Shown: positions 16,187 through 25,041, numbered from the stretch's first letter. The stretch is DNA of 64,000 bases from Candidatus Planktophila sp. (GCA_003569185.1 BGOJ01000001.1:190557-254556), one strand, 5' to 3'. Notes: generated from the sequence alone by a model not told the origin. Program-made: numbers and translations.

Positions 16187-17436
16187 TTCGTAATCGAATC
16201 CATCCTGCCTGGATTGTTGCTGGCATAACCTTTGGCACACTCTTTGCTACCGCAGGTTTTAGAAGCGCACCCTCTGTATTAATCCTGCCACTGGAGGAGG
16301 ATTTTGGTTGGCGCAGGGATGTAATCTCCCTGGCTGTTGCAATAAATGTTTTACTTTATGGCTTAACCGCACCCTTTGCTGCAGCATTAATGGAGCGCTT
16401 TACCGTTCGCAAAGTTGTAATGGCAGCTTTAACAACTGTTGGCACTGGCGCACTATTAACAATTTGGATGAGTCAAAGTTGGCATCTAATGCTGCTTTGG
16501 GGAGTAGTAGTTGGCGTTGGTACTGGTTCAATGGCATTAGTTTTTGCAGCCACCATTGCAAATCGATGGTTTGTTAAAAGACGTGGCTTAGTAATTGGAA
16601 TCTTGACTGCCGCAGCAGCCTCTGGCCAATTAGTTTTCCTACCTGGGCTATCAAAGCTTGCCCAAGATCCAGGTTGGCGGGCATCCTCATTAGTAATCGC
16701 ACTGGGTGCTTATCTAATGGTGCCATTGATCTTTTTCTTTCTGAAAGAGGATCCACAAAGTATTGGAACTACTCCATATGGCGCAGATAAAGATTGGGTG
16801 CCACCAGTATTACAAAAAGGCAATGCTGCAAAGGTTGCAATTAATACTTTAAAGGATGCCTCAAAGGTTAAGAATTTTTGGTACTTAGTTGGCTCATTTT
16901 TTGTCTGTGGTCTTTCAACTAGCGGCCTGATTGGCACACACTTTATTCCAGCAGCTCATGATCATGGAATGCCAACAGTTACTGCAGCATCATTGCTTGC
17001 CTTAATTGGTGTCTTTGATGTGATGGGAACTATTTTTTCAGGTTACCTAACTGATCGAATTGATCCAAGAAAATTACTCTTTTTCTACTACCTACTTCGT
17101 GGACTTTCTCTATTTTTACTGCCATCCATTCTCTTCTCATCCCTTCACCCATCAACGCTAGTCTTCATAATTTTCTATGGTTTAGATTGGGTAGCAACTG
17201 TGCCACCAACGGTGTTGTTATGCCGTCAGGTATTAACGCCAGAAAAGGGGGCAATTATTTATGGCTGGGTCTTTGCCGCCCACCAAGTAGGAGGTGCTAT
17301 TGCAGCCTTTGGCGCAGCAGTTCTTAGAATTAAATTTGGTGATTATGCAGCAGCTTTTTATGTAACTGGAATTATGTGTGTAGTTACAAGTTACTTTGTC
17401 TTACAAATTACCTTAAAAGAGAAGGTTAAATCTTGA
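16183..17436 (+). CDS. MFS transporter, monocarboxylate/OxlT-like
   Basis: A 417-aa major facilitator with about 12 membrane segments and a central cytoplasmic loop (about 190-225). N-half motif LMERFTVRKVV and C-half motif SGYLTDRIDPRKLLFF follow the expected MFS loop pattern. The opening with FATAGFRSAPSVLILPLEEDFGW (split: FATAGFRSAPSV, ILPLEEDFGW) resembles the oxalate/formate-like and monocarboxylate carriers. It starts with TTG in a TTGA overlap with the glucosidase stop. Substrate unknown; its neighbour suggests a glucoside product or organic acid, which is only inference. Confidence 0.82.
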   Translation: MIRNRIHPAWIVAGITFGTLFATAGFRSAPSVLILPLEEDFGWRRDVISLAVAINVLLYGLTAPFAAALMERFTVRKVVMAALTTVGTGALLTIWMSQSWHLMLLWGVVVGVGTGSMALVFAATIANRWFVKRRGLVIGILTAAAASGQLVFLPGLSKLAQDPGWRASSLVIALGAYLMVPLIFFFLKEDPQSIGTTPYGADKDWVPPVLQKGNAAKVAINTLKDASKVKNFWYLVGSFFVCGLSTSGLIGTHFIPAAHDHGMPTVTAASLLALIGVFDVMGTIFSGYLTDRIDPRKLLFFYYLLRGLSLFLLPSILFSSLHPSTLVFIIFYGLDWVATVPPTVLLCRQVLTPEKGAIIYGWVFAAHQVGGAIAAFGAAVLRIKFGDYAAAFYVTGIMCVVTSYFVLQITLKEKVKS

Positions 17437-17810
17437 GCGAAAGTTTTTATGTAAGGGCCGGCGGTGAGAAAACCTTTAATGATTTAGTCTCCCATTTCTA
17501 CGCCTTAGTTGCAGTAAATCCAATCCTTCGCCCGATGTATCCTGAAAATGATTTACATGGTGCGGGAAGAAGGTTGCAATTATTTTTAGAGCAGTATTGG
17601 GGTGGGCCAACTACTTATAGTGATGAGAGAGGACACCCAAGGCTTCGAATGCGTCACGCACCATTTCATATCTCACGCAAAGAGCATGATGCTTGGTTGA
17701 TCTGTATGAAGGATGCGGTTAATGGTCTTGAGATTGGTGATGATTTAAAAGCTGAGTTATGGAAGTACTTAGAGGCAGCAGCTGCTGCGATGATTAACGC
17801 TGTTGAGTAA
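17433..17810 (+). CDS. glbO: Truncated haemoglobin, group II (GlbO type)
   Basis: A 125-aa 2-on-2 globin of the kind common in actinobacteria. The B-helix Tyr (SHFYALVA, near residue 23), the E-F motif LEQYWGGP, and the proximal-His segment MRHAPFHIS (near 73-81) with the Trp of DAWLICM are present. Such proteins bind O2/NO and are linked to oxidative or nitrosative protection; the exact role here is unknown. It starts with TTG in a TTGA overlap with the MFS gene. It ends 3 nt from the convergent mscS. Confidence 0.9.
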   Translation: MSESFYVRAGGEKTFNDLVSHFYALVAVNPILRPMYPENDLHGAGRRLQLFLEQYWGGPTTYSDERGHPRLRMRHAPFHISRKEHDAWLICMKDAVNGLEIGDDLKAELWKYLEAAAAAMINAVE

Positions 17811-17813
17811 GAG

Positions 17814-18377
17814 TTACCGCTTTGATTTAGGTTGAGATTTATTTCCAACCTTTAAGATCTCACCATTTCGTAGATACCAAATAGTTCCTTTAGCATCTCT
17901 GACAGTTGTAATTCTAAGTCCAACGGTTTCAACAACGCCCTGCACATCTAAAACATCGATCTTATCCCCAACACCATATTGATCCTCAACTAACATAAAG
18001 ATGCCAGATAAAATATCTCGCACCAAAGTTTGCGCGCCAAGTCCTAATGCCACACCAATTACACCAGCGGAAGCAATTAGTGGCCCAAGATTTAAACCAA
18101 ACTCAGCTAAGATCATAAAGATTGCAATCAACCAGATCACACCATTTAATGTGGATTTTAAAACGGTGCTAGTTGTTTTAGCCCGCTCCTTTTGTCTAAC
18201 CCCAGATCGTTTAGGCCCTGGAATTAAATCGGCATTGGCAATTTGATTCATAAAACGGGTAATCCACCGTTGGCCAAAGCGGGAGATAGAAAGGGCCAAG
18301 ATGATGATTACGGTGATATTTAGGGGTGCCCCGGTGAACCAATCAAGGGCGGGTTGTAAATTCTTTGGCAGTTTCAT
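17814..18377 (-). CDS. mscS: Small-conductance mechanosensitive channel, MscS family
   Basis: Membrane channel that opens under osmotic downshock. At 187 aa it is short: an N-terminal membrane segment (about 16-34), a second (about 85-103), then the pore helix and start of the beta domain GVALGLGAQTLVRDILSG (near 115-133) with FMLVEDQYGVGDKI and the closing TIWYLRNGEI. The large C-terminal cytoplasmic cage of E. coli MscS is absent, as in many short actinobacterial homologues. Convergent with glbO. Confidence 0.87.
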   Translation of the reverse strand: MKLPKNLQPALDWFTGAPLNITVIIILALSISRFGQRWITRFMNQIANADLIPGPKRSGVRQKERAKTTSTVLKSTLNGVIWLIAIFMILAEFGLNLGPLIASAGVIGVALGLGAQTLVRDILSGIFMLVEDQYGVGDKIDVLDVQGVVETVGLRITTVRDAKGTIWYLRNGEILKVGNKSQPKSKR

Positions 18378-18511
18378 GGTTAGTAAGTGAAAACCTTAAC
18401 CCAATTGTAAGAAGGAATCTGCCTAGAAATGCTGTCTTTTTGCCAACCTTCAGGCAAGATATGCCTACGCAGCACGAGCCACGCGCTGCCCCTTAAAGGA
18501 GAAAGCTTTCA

Positions 18512-19036
18512 GTGTCACAAACTTTGGTACTGAACGCCACCTATGAGCCACTAGGTGTCGTATCAGAGCGACGAGCATTGATACTCGTCTTAAATCAGCG
18601 CGCTTCAACTGTTGAAGATTCAGATCGCATACTTACCTACGCCCGCGGCTCAATTACATTACCTGCGGTAATTAGATTAAATAAATTTGTAAAGATTCCA
18701 TATCGCCATGCGGTGCCACTATCTCGCAGAGCAATCTTTGCTAGAGATAACAATCGTTGTGTTTACTGCGGTGTTACAGCAACCTCAATTGATCATGTGA
18801 TTCCAAGATCAAGGGGTGGCGGACATAATTGGGAGAATGTGGTCTCAGCCTGTCATAAGTGCAATCACTTAAAGGCGGATAAGACATTAAAGGATTTAGG
18901 TTGGCGCCTTCGCCACACACCACGTGAGCCAGTGGGAGCGGCTTGGCGAATCTTAGGAACAGGTAAACCACATCGGATTTGGATTCCTTATCTAAAGCCA
19001 TTTGGAGTCGAAGCGATGGGAGCAGCAAGCGCATGA
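18512..19036 (+). CDS. HNH endonuclease
   Basis: A 174-aa protein with an HNH/beta-beta-alpha-metal nuclease core near residues 85-130: CVYCG, IDHVIPRSRGG, WENVVSACHKCNHLKADK. The two CxxC pairs bind structural zinc and the D-H...N-H residues hold the catalytic metal. The N-terminal half (LVLNATYEPLGVVSERRAL) is a region conserved in many actinobacterial stand-alone HNH proteins. Start is GTG at 18512, with AAAGGAG about 8-9 nt upstream. It overlaps the next small membrane-protein gene by 4 nt. Role in the cell is unknown; no intron or phage context is seen. Confidence 0.88.
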   Translation: MSQTLVLNATYEPLGVVSERRALILVLNQRASTVEDSDRILTYARGSITLPAVIRLNKFVKIPYRHAVPLSRRAIFARDNNRCVYCGVTATSIDHVIPRSRGGGHNWENVVSACHKCNHLKADKTLKDLGWRLRHTPREPVGAAWRILGTGKPHRIWIPYLKPFGVEAMGAASA

Positions 19037-19209
19037 TTGAAGATGGCACCTTTGCCGGAGAAGGCTTAACTATTTTGCAAACACTTACCTACTTTGTGGC
19101 AGCGCCAACAATTTTATTTGTGGTGATCTCATTTTTTGCATATATCACCGCAAAGGAAACAAGAAGTAAGAAAAAGAGTAAGCCGGTATCTCTTACCTCA
19201 ATTGAGTAA
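19033..19209 (+). CDS. 58-residue single-span membrane protein, coupled to the HNH gene
   Basis: The ATG at 19033 overlaps the HNH stop (ATGA). The 58-aa product has a short acidic N-terminus, one hydrophobic segment (about 17-38, TYFVAAPTILFVVISFFAYI) and a basic tail (KETRSKKKSK). It ends 1 nt before the convergent pepN stop. A longer in-frame opening at 18979 would lie wholly within the HNH gene and is unlikely. No family recognised. The tight coupling suggests that the two proteins are made together. Confidence 0.7.
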   Translation: MIEDGTFAGEGLTILQTLTYFVAAPTILFVVISFFAYITAKETRSKKKSKPVSLTSIE

Positions 19210-19210
19210 G

Positions 19211-21750
19211 TTATTTATCCTTAGCTTGAACTCTTAGCGCTCGCTCTAAAGCATCTCTGCCCTCAGAGACCAATCTACGAAGTCCATCCTGACCATCTTT
19301 GCCAGTGGTATTTAGCCAATTAGAGGTTTTATCAACCGTCTCTTTAGTGGTTATAAATGTTGGATACATTCCCATTACAAACTTACTTGCCACCTCATAT
19401 GACTTCTTGCCCCAGGTCTCCATAAGTAATTCAAAGTAGGGGTCAACATATGCAGCAAGTAGTGGGCGGTGCAGCGCTCGCATAAAGCCGGCAATCTTTG
19501 CCTCTCGTTGTGAAGTAGATAGCTCCTCAGTGGTGATTGATTTCCAAACCTCACTCTTTGCTTCCGCCGTTGGCAGAGCAGCTAAGGCAGTTGCATGGGA
19601 GAGGGAGCCAGTTAAAGTGTTATCTTTTAATAACTCAGTAGCAAGAGCTGCCTTATCCATCAAACCACGCTCTGCTAATGCGATTACAAATGTCCACCTT
19701 AAATCAGCATCAACTTTTAGCCCAGATAATTTGCCATCTAGTAACTCTTTGATTAAATCATTGTGCTCAGCACTTGATGCAAATGAGGTGAAGTTTCTGG
19801 CAAACTGCAATTGATGATCAGAGCCGGCTTTTGCCTGTCTTAACATCTGCTCATAAGCGTTACCAACCTTAAGGCGGGCTGAATCTCGCTTACTTGGCGC
19901 TGAGTACAACTCAACTGCGGTGATTAATTGATTTGCAATGATGGTGACAGTTGCAATGTCATCCTCTCCTGGCAGACCAGCAAGTGCAATATCAATAAAA
20001 TCAGTTGCGTTAATTTCAGCATCTCGCAACATATCCCAAGCGGCAGACCAGCAAAGAGCCCGGGTTAGGGAATCATCAATTTTTCCTAGATGCGCTTTTA
20101 AGGTAGCAATTGATCGATCATCAAATCGCACCTTGGCATAAGATAAATCTCGATCATTAATTACTAATAGATCGGCCACCTTTTGCCCAGCTAACTCAGT
20201 AACAACTGTTTTAGCTCCAGCTACATCTAACTCAACTGATTTTCTAAGTGCGATCTTGCTACCGACAAGATCATATAAACCAACCGCCATCCGGTGAGGG
20301 CGAAGTTGTGTAGATCCAGCTGGCATAGTTGGCACCTCTTGCACAACCGCTACCGATTTATAAGTATCATTTTCAATCTCAAGGGCAGGGCGCAAAGTAT
20401 TAACACCTGCTGTTTGCAGCCAGGTTGAAACCCAAGGCTTTAAATCTCGTCCACTTGTTTGGGTTAACTCATTTAATAGATCATCTAATGTGGTGTTTTT
20501 AAAGGCATGCTTGGTGAAGTATTTTGTAATCCCAAGATGAAGTTATCTCGTCCAACGTGGGCAACTAATTGTTGAAGTACTGACGCGCCCTTTGCATAGG
20601 AAATACCATCAAAATTTCCAGCAACTGTGTCAATATCCTTCATATCAGAGACGATTGGATGGGTTGAGACAAGTTGATCTTGGCGATATGCCCAATTCTT
20701 TCGCTCCTGATTAAAGCCAGTCCAAGAGTTTTTAAATCTAGTTCCCTCAACCATTGCAAGGTATGAAGACCATTCGGCAAATGATTCATTAAGCCATAGA
20801 TCATCCCACCACTTCATGGTGACCATATTTCCAAACCACATATGGGCCATCTCATGCAAAATTGTGTTGGCACGGGCGTTATACATACGCTCGGTAACTT
20901 TAGATCTAAATACTAAGAGACGCTCTAAGAAGGTAACGGCGCCAGCATTTTCCATCGCACCCCAGTTGAAATCAACCACAGCAATCTGGTCATACTTTTC
21001 AAATGGATACTCAAGACCAAATACCTTTTCAAAGTAGGCAAAGCCTTGTTTAGTAATTAAGAAAATATCCTCTGGATCTAAAAACTCAGCCAATGATTTA
21101 CGGCAATAAATTCCAAGTGGCACCTTTTTCTTACCAACATACTCATCCTGCACGCTGTAGTAAGGACCTGCGATAAGGGCGGTGATGTAGGTAGAAATTC
21201 TTGGGGTAGTAGTAAAGCTCCATTTACTTTTTTTCTCACCCAGATCAACCTTTTCTTTTACTGGATTATTTGAGATTACCTGCCAGTGATCAGGTGCGGT
21301 AACAGTTAAGGTAAAGGTTGCTTTTAAATCTGGTTGATCAAAACATGGATACATCTTTCTAATAAATGCTGTCTCACCTTGGGAGTAAAGGTAAACCTCA
21401 TTATCAACTGGATCTACTGAGCGTTGTAGCCCCTCACCAGTCTTTGAGTACAAACCATTCATATGAATTACTAACTCATTTTGGGCAGCAAGATTTTTAA
21501 CAAAAAAGCTTTCACCATCATAGGAGGCGGTATCGATTGGCTGACCATTTAAGGTTGCTGAAATTACATTCTTACCAACTGCATCCAAAAATGTCTCATA
21601 CCCTGGTTTATTACAAGAGAATTTAATAATAGTTTTAGACTCAAAGATTTCATCCCCTTTTGTTAAATCAAGGGTTAAGTCATAACTTTCAACTGCCAGA
21701 TGTGATGAACGCTGCGCCGCCTCTGCTCTAGTTGAGTTTAAACCTGGCAT
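19211..21750 (-). pseudogene. pepN: Aminopeptidase N (M1), interrupted by a -1 frameshift
   Basis: Cytosolic zinc aminopeptidase of about 846 aa. The M1 hallmarks are intact: exopeptidase motif GAMENAG and zinc site HEMAHMWFGN followed 18 residues on by NESFAEW. Translation from the ATG at 21750 goes off frame after FILGLQ and stops at 20485. The expected continuation (KYFTKHAFKNTTLDDLLNEL) is encoded one frame over and runs into the C-terminal ERAP1-like helical domain, ending at 19211. One A missing from the AAAA run (TTTT at 20522-20525 on the plus strand) accounts for it. Both halves look equally conserved, so a sequence error or very recent mutation is likely. Confidence 0.92.
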
Positions 21751-21835
21751 TTGGACTCCCTTTATTCTTTTGAGTAACTACTCTTGCAATATTATTGAAG
21801 TCTGTATCCAAGCAGAGATTGCAGGTTAAGCCAAG

Positions 21836-22492
21836 ATGGAGCGTCCCTCAATCCGCAGCTACTCACTTCGTGGAAATCGGATGACCCGCGCCCAAGGTGA
21901 GGCAATAAAACAGCATTGGGATCAATATGCAATACCGCTTGATCAGCAATTAAATCTAAATCAGATTTTCCCAGATAAGCAAAAAGTTATTTTAGAGATT
22001 GGCTCTGGCATGGGGGAGGCAACTGCGCAAATTGCGCAAGCAACACCTAACACTGGCTATGTTGCAGTTGAGATGCATGAACCAGGTCTTGCCGCCCTTT
22101 TAATGTTAATAGTAGAAAAAGAGTTGAACAATATTAAATTTATTAGAGAGGATGCTATTTACCTACTTACTCATTTCATTGCTGATTCATCCTTAGATGG
22201 AATTCATTTACTCTTTCCTGATCCCTGGCCAAAAAACCGGCAACATAAGCGGCGGATTGTGCAGAGTGAGTTTGTGCAGATGGTGTGGGAAAAATTAAAG
22301 CCGGGAGCATTTATTCATATTGCAACTGATTGGCAGCCATATGCTGATTGGATAAAGGTTAGGTTTGATGCCAATCCAAGTTTTACCGGGGGAATTACGC
22401 CAAGACCAGATTGGCGGGTCTTATCAAAATTTGAAGGACAGGGATTGCGAAAAGGACATCAGGTAACAGATTTTAGGTATGTAAAGCTTTAA
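21836..22492 (+). CDS. trmB: tRNA (guanine-N7)-methyltransferase
   Basis: Makes m7G46 in tRNA using S-adenosylmethionine. The 218-aa protein has the SAM-binding motif LEIGSGMGE (near residue 52) and the TrmB signature FPDPWPKNRQHKRRIV (near 124-140), followed by ATDWQPYADWI. Its stop codon overlaps the stop of the convergent rpiB by 3 nt. The ATG at 21836 has no clear Shine-Dalgarno sequence. Confidence 0.94.
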   Translation: MERPSIRSYSLRGNRMTRAQGEAIKQHWDQYAIPLDQQLNLNQIFPDKQKVILEIGSGMGEATAQIAQATPNTGYVAVEMHEPGLAALLMLIVEKELNNIKFIREDAIYLLTHFIADSSLDGIHLLFPDPWPKNRQHKRRIVQSEFVQMVWEKLKPGAFIHIATDWQPYADWIKVRFDANPSFTGGITPRPDWRVLSKFEGQGLRKGHQVTDFRYVKL

Positions 22493-22944
22493 ATCTTTCC
22501 ATCACTTTCAAACTTTGAAATCTGACCAATTCTTCTCACATGCCGCTCATCTCCGGTAAATGGGGTGGCAAGAAATGTATCTACCAGCTGTAAACAAAAC
22601 TGCTCATCATGCATACGGCCACCAATTGAAATTACATTTGCATTGTTGTGCTCGCGGGCAAGTTTTGCAGTTTCAATTGACCAAACTAAAGCCGCTCTAA
22701 CACCTTTAACTTTATTAGCCGCTATCTGCTCACCATTGCCAGAGCCACCTAAAACGATGCCAAAGGAGGCAGGATCTGCTGCGGTTGCTTGTGCTGCTGG
22801 AATACAAAAAACTGGGTAATCATCTAGAGCGTCATATTGATGAGGACCATGATCTTCAACCTGATGGCCTTTACTTTTTAAATGTTCAATAATCTTTGCC
22901 TTAAATTCAAGACCTGCGTGATCACTGCCAATATGAATCTTCAT
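22489..22944 (-). CDS. rpiB: Ribose-5-phosphate isomerase B
   Basis: Interconverts ribose 5-phosphate and ribulose 5-phosphate in the pentose phosphate pathway. I start at the ATG at 22944, giving MKIHIGSDHAG, the conserved N-terminus of RpiB; an in-frame ATG at 22968 adds eight atypical residues and lies in the terminator of the preceding gene. About 151 aa. Catalytic stretch FGIVLGGSGNGEQIAANK with ARLAREHNNANV-like text (AKLAREHNNANVISIGGR) follows. CAAACT with a 6-nt gap precedes the ATG, so the transcript may be leaderless. Confidence 0.93.
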   Translation of the reverse strand: MKIHIGSDHAGLEFKAKIIEHLKSKGHQVEDHGPHQYDALDDYPVFCIPAAQATAADPASFGIVLGGSGNGEQIAANKVKGVRAALVWSIETAKLAREHNNANVISIGGRMHDEQFCLQLVDTFLATPFTGDERHVRRIGQISKFESDGKI

Positions 22945-22960
22945 GTGGTTAGTTTGGCAT

Positions 22961-23002
22961 AAAAACAAAACTGGCTTACCTTATTTTCATAAGGTAAGCC
23001 AG
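22961..23002 (-). terminator. Rho-independent terminator of the secreted helical protein gene
   Basis: CTGGCTTACCTTAT (22971-22984) and ATAAGGTAAGCCAG (22989-23002) form a perfect 14-bp stem with a 4-nt loop. On the minus strand it is followed by TTTTGTTTTT, so it terminates the gene at 23563-23036. Confidence 0.92.
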
Positions 23003-23035
23003 AAGTGTCTAGGTTGGGAAGGTATTTAATGCAAT

Positions 23036-23563
23036 CTAGGCGCGCGCTCCGCCCTTGTCACCTTTATGGCCAAAACCTTTTACTCGCTCAACCATTTCGG
23101 TCACATGCTCAGTGGTTTTAGCTTTCTTATCAGCTGCTTGAGCAGCGGTTAATCTACCGGCGGTAACTGCAGCATCAATTTGCTTATTAACCTCAGTAGA
23201 GATTGCAGCAATTAATGCAGCCTTCTTATCACCAGCAATTGCTGCAAGTGTCTCGCCAGCCTTTAATCTGGTTTTAATCGTATCGATTGAGATACCAAGT
23301 GTTGAGGTAACTACCGCATCAATTGCGGCACGATCCTTATCCATCGCTACCTTGCCAGCAGCTCTAGCATCTTTAGCAGCCTGCACAATGGCATCTGCTT
23401 GAGATTGCGAAATAGTTCCCTTGCTTACAAGGGATGAGAGCAGAGAGGTAATTTTATCTTCACCCTTACCGCCCTTGCCATCATGAGCTGATGCAACTGC
23501 ACTACCTGAAAGGGTTAGCGCAACTGCTGCAGTTGCAATTACTGCAACAACTTTCTTTTTCAT
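23036..23563 (-). CDS. Secreted Ala/Lys-rich helical protein, unknown function
   Basis: 175 aa with a Sec signal peptide (MKKKVV, hydrophobic core, cleavage near ASA-H at about 26) and a mature part that is almost all helical and rich in Ala, Lys and Asp. Two helix-turn-helix-like units are visible: KGTISQSQADAIVQAAK, and a longer one around LGISIDTIKTRLKAGETLAA with AGRLTAAQAADKKAK. Similar sequences occur as uncharacterised secreted proteins in actinobacteria. The tail FGHKGDKGGARA is Gly/Lys rich. AGGA precedes the ATG. Its own strong terminator and divergent placement from the collagen-like gene suggest a well-expressed single gene. Confidence 0.8.
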   Translation of the reverse strand: MKKKVVAVIATAAVALTLSGSAVASAHDGKGGKGEDKITSLLSSLVSKGTISQSQADAIVQAAKDARAAGKVAMDKDRAAIDAVVTSTLGISIDTIKTRLKAGETLAAIAGDKKAALIAAISTEVNKQIDAAVTAGRLTAAQAADKKAKTTEHVTEMVERVKGFGHKGDKGGARA

Positions 23564-23582
23564 CGATCCTCATTTCTTCAAG

Positions 23583-23606
23583 TACTCACTGCACCTGATG
23601 TGAGTA
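23583..23606. repeat. Inverted repeat upstream of the secreted helical protein
   Basis: TACTCAC (23583-23589) and GTGAGTA (23600-23606) form a perfect 7-bp inverted repeat around a 10-nt centre, 20 nt upstream of the minus-strand start at 23563. It could be an operator or a hairpin in the 5' leader. The rest of the 296-base divergent region up to 23859 holds nothing else I can call; a TTGACC at about 23782 lacks a good -10. Confidence 0.35.
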
Positions 23607-23859
23607 GATAACAGCCTTTGTCTGTGGCAGTAATCCATAACACCTGAGTGCTAGGTCAGAATCTTTTTAACTGACTTAATCATAAGCCCGCTTATCAAAG
23701 TGCTAACCCTCATATTTCTGTGAGTTGTGTGTGAGTAATTCAAATCTGGGTGCTACCTCTCTAGTCACTGTGCGTAATCAGATTGACCATTTATGTAGTG
23801 CAATGCCAATCAGGCTTTGCCACAAGACCTCAATTAAGGGGGGATGGAGCAGGGTAGAA

Positions 23860-24771
23860 ATGGCAATCAATAATCTAAAAGCCAGAGTTTCAAAAACAGT
23901 AGTTGTAGCAGTACTTATTTCAATATTAATTCCAACTAACTCATATGCAGCAGGACGAGCCAATGATGTTGTGAACACAATAAGAAGTGGCAGCGGAGTT
24001 CCATCTGCTTCACTTGGAAATGATGGTGATTTCTATATTGATCTAAAGAGTATGAATTTTTATGGGCCTAAGAAAAATAAACTTTGGCCACTACCAATCT
24101 CACTTCGTGGCCCAGTTGGTGCAACCGGTCCATCAGGAGTTGATGGAAAAAATGGCACGACCGCGAGTGCAACAGCTGGTGTGCCAGGACCTGCTGGTCC
24201 TAAAGGTGATACCGGAGCAACAGGTGCAACGGGAGCAACAGGTGCGACTGGACCTGCTGGTCCAGCTGGATCAAACAATGGAACCCCCGGACCTAAAGGT
24301 GACACTGGTGCAACGGGTGCAACTGGTGCTGCCGGACCTAAGGGAGATACAGGAACTGCTGGGGCTATTCAACAAATTAATTTGAGTCAGTGGATTCTAT
24401 CCACCAGCACAGCTGGCGGAGGCTCAGAATCGAGTGCATTTGCAAGTTTGTCTGCAGGCAAAAAATACACATTCTCAATTTTGGTATTTGGAAAAACCTC
24501 GACTGGCGTGACTTCATTTAGGACGTATCCTGAATTAAAAGTCTCTGATACTTCAGCAACTATGAGTTATGAATTTAGTTATTCATTTGGTCCATCGGCA
24601 GATGGAGTAGAAGAATTCAACCGAGTTTCATTTGTAATTTCTGGCTCAATATCTGTAACAGCTTCAAGCAATTTCTCTGTCTTAGTTAAAGATGTTAGGG
24701 GAACGACTGGAAGCAACTCAGTTACTTTTAGCGGAAAGGCATACATCCAAGAAGTCGGATCTATTAACTAA
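23860..24771 (+). CDS. Secreted collagen-like protein (Gly-X-Y repeats)
   Basis: 303 aa from the ATG at 23860. A signal peptide ([17 protein letters not shown], cleavage near 30) is followed by a short region with [16 protein letters not shown]-like text (here [16 protein letters not shown]), then about 30 Gly-X-Y triplets with two gaps (about 83-170; examples [30 protein letters not shown]), and a C-terminal beta-rich domain of about 130 residues. This layout is that of bacterial collagen-like surface or secreted proteins, which trimerise through the repeats. An upstream in-frame start at 23725 adds 45 residues without signal character and is rejected. No cell-wall anchor motif is seen. Role unknown. 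Confidence 0.8.
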   Translation: MAINNLKARVSKTVVVAVLISILIPTNSYAAGRANDVVNTIRSGSGVPSASLGNDGDFYIDLKSMNFYGPKKNKLWPLPISLRGPVGATGPSGVDGKNGTTASATAGVPGPAGPKGDTGATGATGATGATGPAGPAGSNNGTPGPKGDTGATGATGAAGPKGDTGTAGAIQQINLSQWILSTSTAGGGSESSAFASLSAGKKYTFSILVFGKTSTGVTSFRTYPELKVSDTSATMSYEFSYSFGPSADGVEEFNRVSFVISGSISVTASSNFSVLVKDVRGTTGSNSVTFSGKAYIQEVGSIN

Positions 24772-24774
24772 ATA

Positions 24775-24848
24775 TGGAGCGGGTGACCGGGATTGAACCG
24801 GCACAGCTAGCTTGGAAGGCTAGAACTCTACCATTGAGCTACACCCGC
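24775..24848 (-). tRNA. tRNA-Gly (anticodon TCC)
   Basis: Minus-strand cloverleaf with acceptor GCGGGTG/CACCCGC, discriminator T and encoded CCA (complement of 24775-24777). Anticodon arm CTAGC-CTTCCAA-GCTAG gives TCC. It begins 4 bp from the stop of the collagen-like gene and is convergent with it. Confidence 0.96.
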
Positions 24849-24861
24849 AAATTTGTTGCGT

Positions 24862-24909
24862 GATCTGCTACTGCTTCACCAAGTTTAACTTGGAATGCCG
24901 TAGCAGGTC
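24862..24909. other. Long imperfect hairpin between tRNA-Gly and tRNA-Pro
   Basis: GATCTGCTAC (24862-24871) can pair with GTAGCAGGTC (24900-24909) with one wobble, enclosing an inner perfect stem CCAAGT (24879-24884)/ACTTGG (24888-24893) with a 3-nt loop. There is no T run on either side, so it is not a typical terminator. It could be a processed RNA hairpin or part of a small transcript upstream of tRNA-Pro. Confidence 0.4.
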
Positions 24910-24965
24910 ATACCTTATTACTTCGGTTAGGAGAAGGGAAAATCACCCTCTAGACTTTCAGCCTT

Positions 24966-25041
24966 CGGGGCGTAGCGTAGTGGCTAGCGCGCCTGCTTTG
25001 GGAGCAGGAGACCGTGGGTTCGAATCCCTCCGCCCCGACCA
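24966..25041 (+). tRNA. tRNA-Pro (anticodon TGG)
   Basis: Acceptor CGGGGCG/CGCCCCG with discriminator A and encoded CCA. Anticodon arm CCTGC-TTTGGGA-GCAGG gives anticodon TGG; T-arm has GGTTCGAATCC. It lies 40 bases upstream of tig. Confidence 0.96.

Noticed and set aside
23725-23859. Longer N-terminus for the collagen-like protein
   Set aside because: The 45 added residues lack signal character and would hide the clear signal peptide that starts at 23860.
24130-24370. CRISPR-like or tandem DNA repeat
   Set aside because: The repeats are coding triplets of a collagen-like domain, not spaced identical repeats with unique spacers.
24060-24385. Frames on both strands across the collagen repeats
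   Set aside because: Gly-X-Y repeat DNA keeps other frames open. Only the frame with signal peptide and C-terminal domain is supported.
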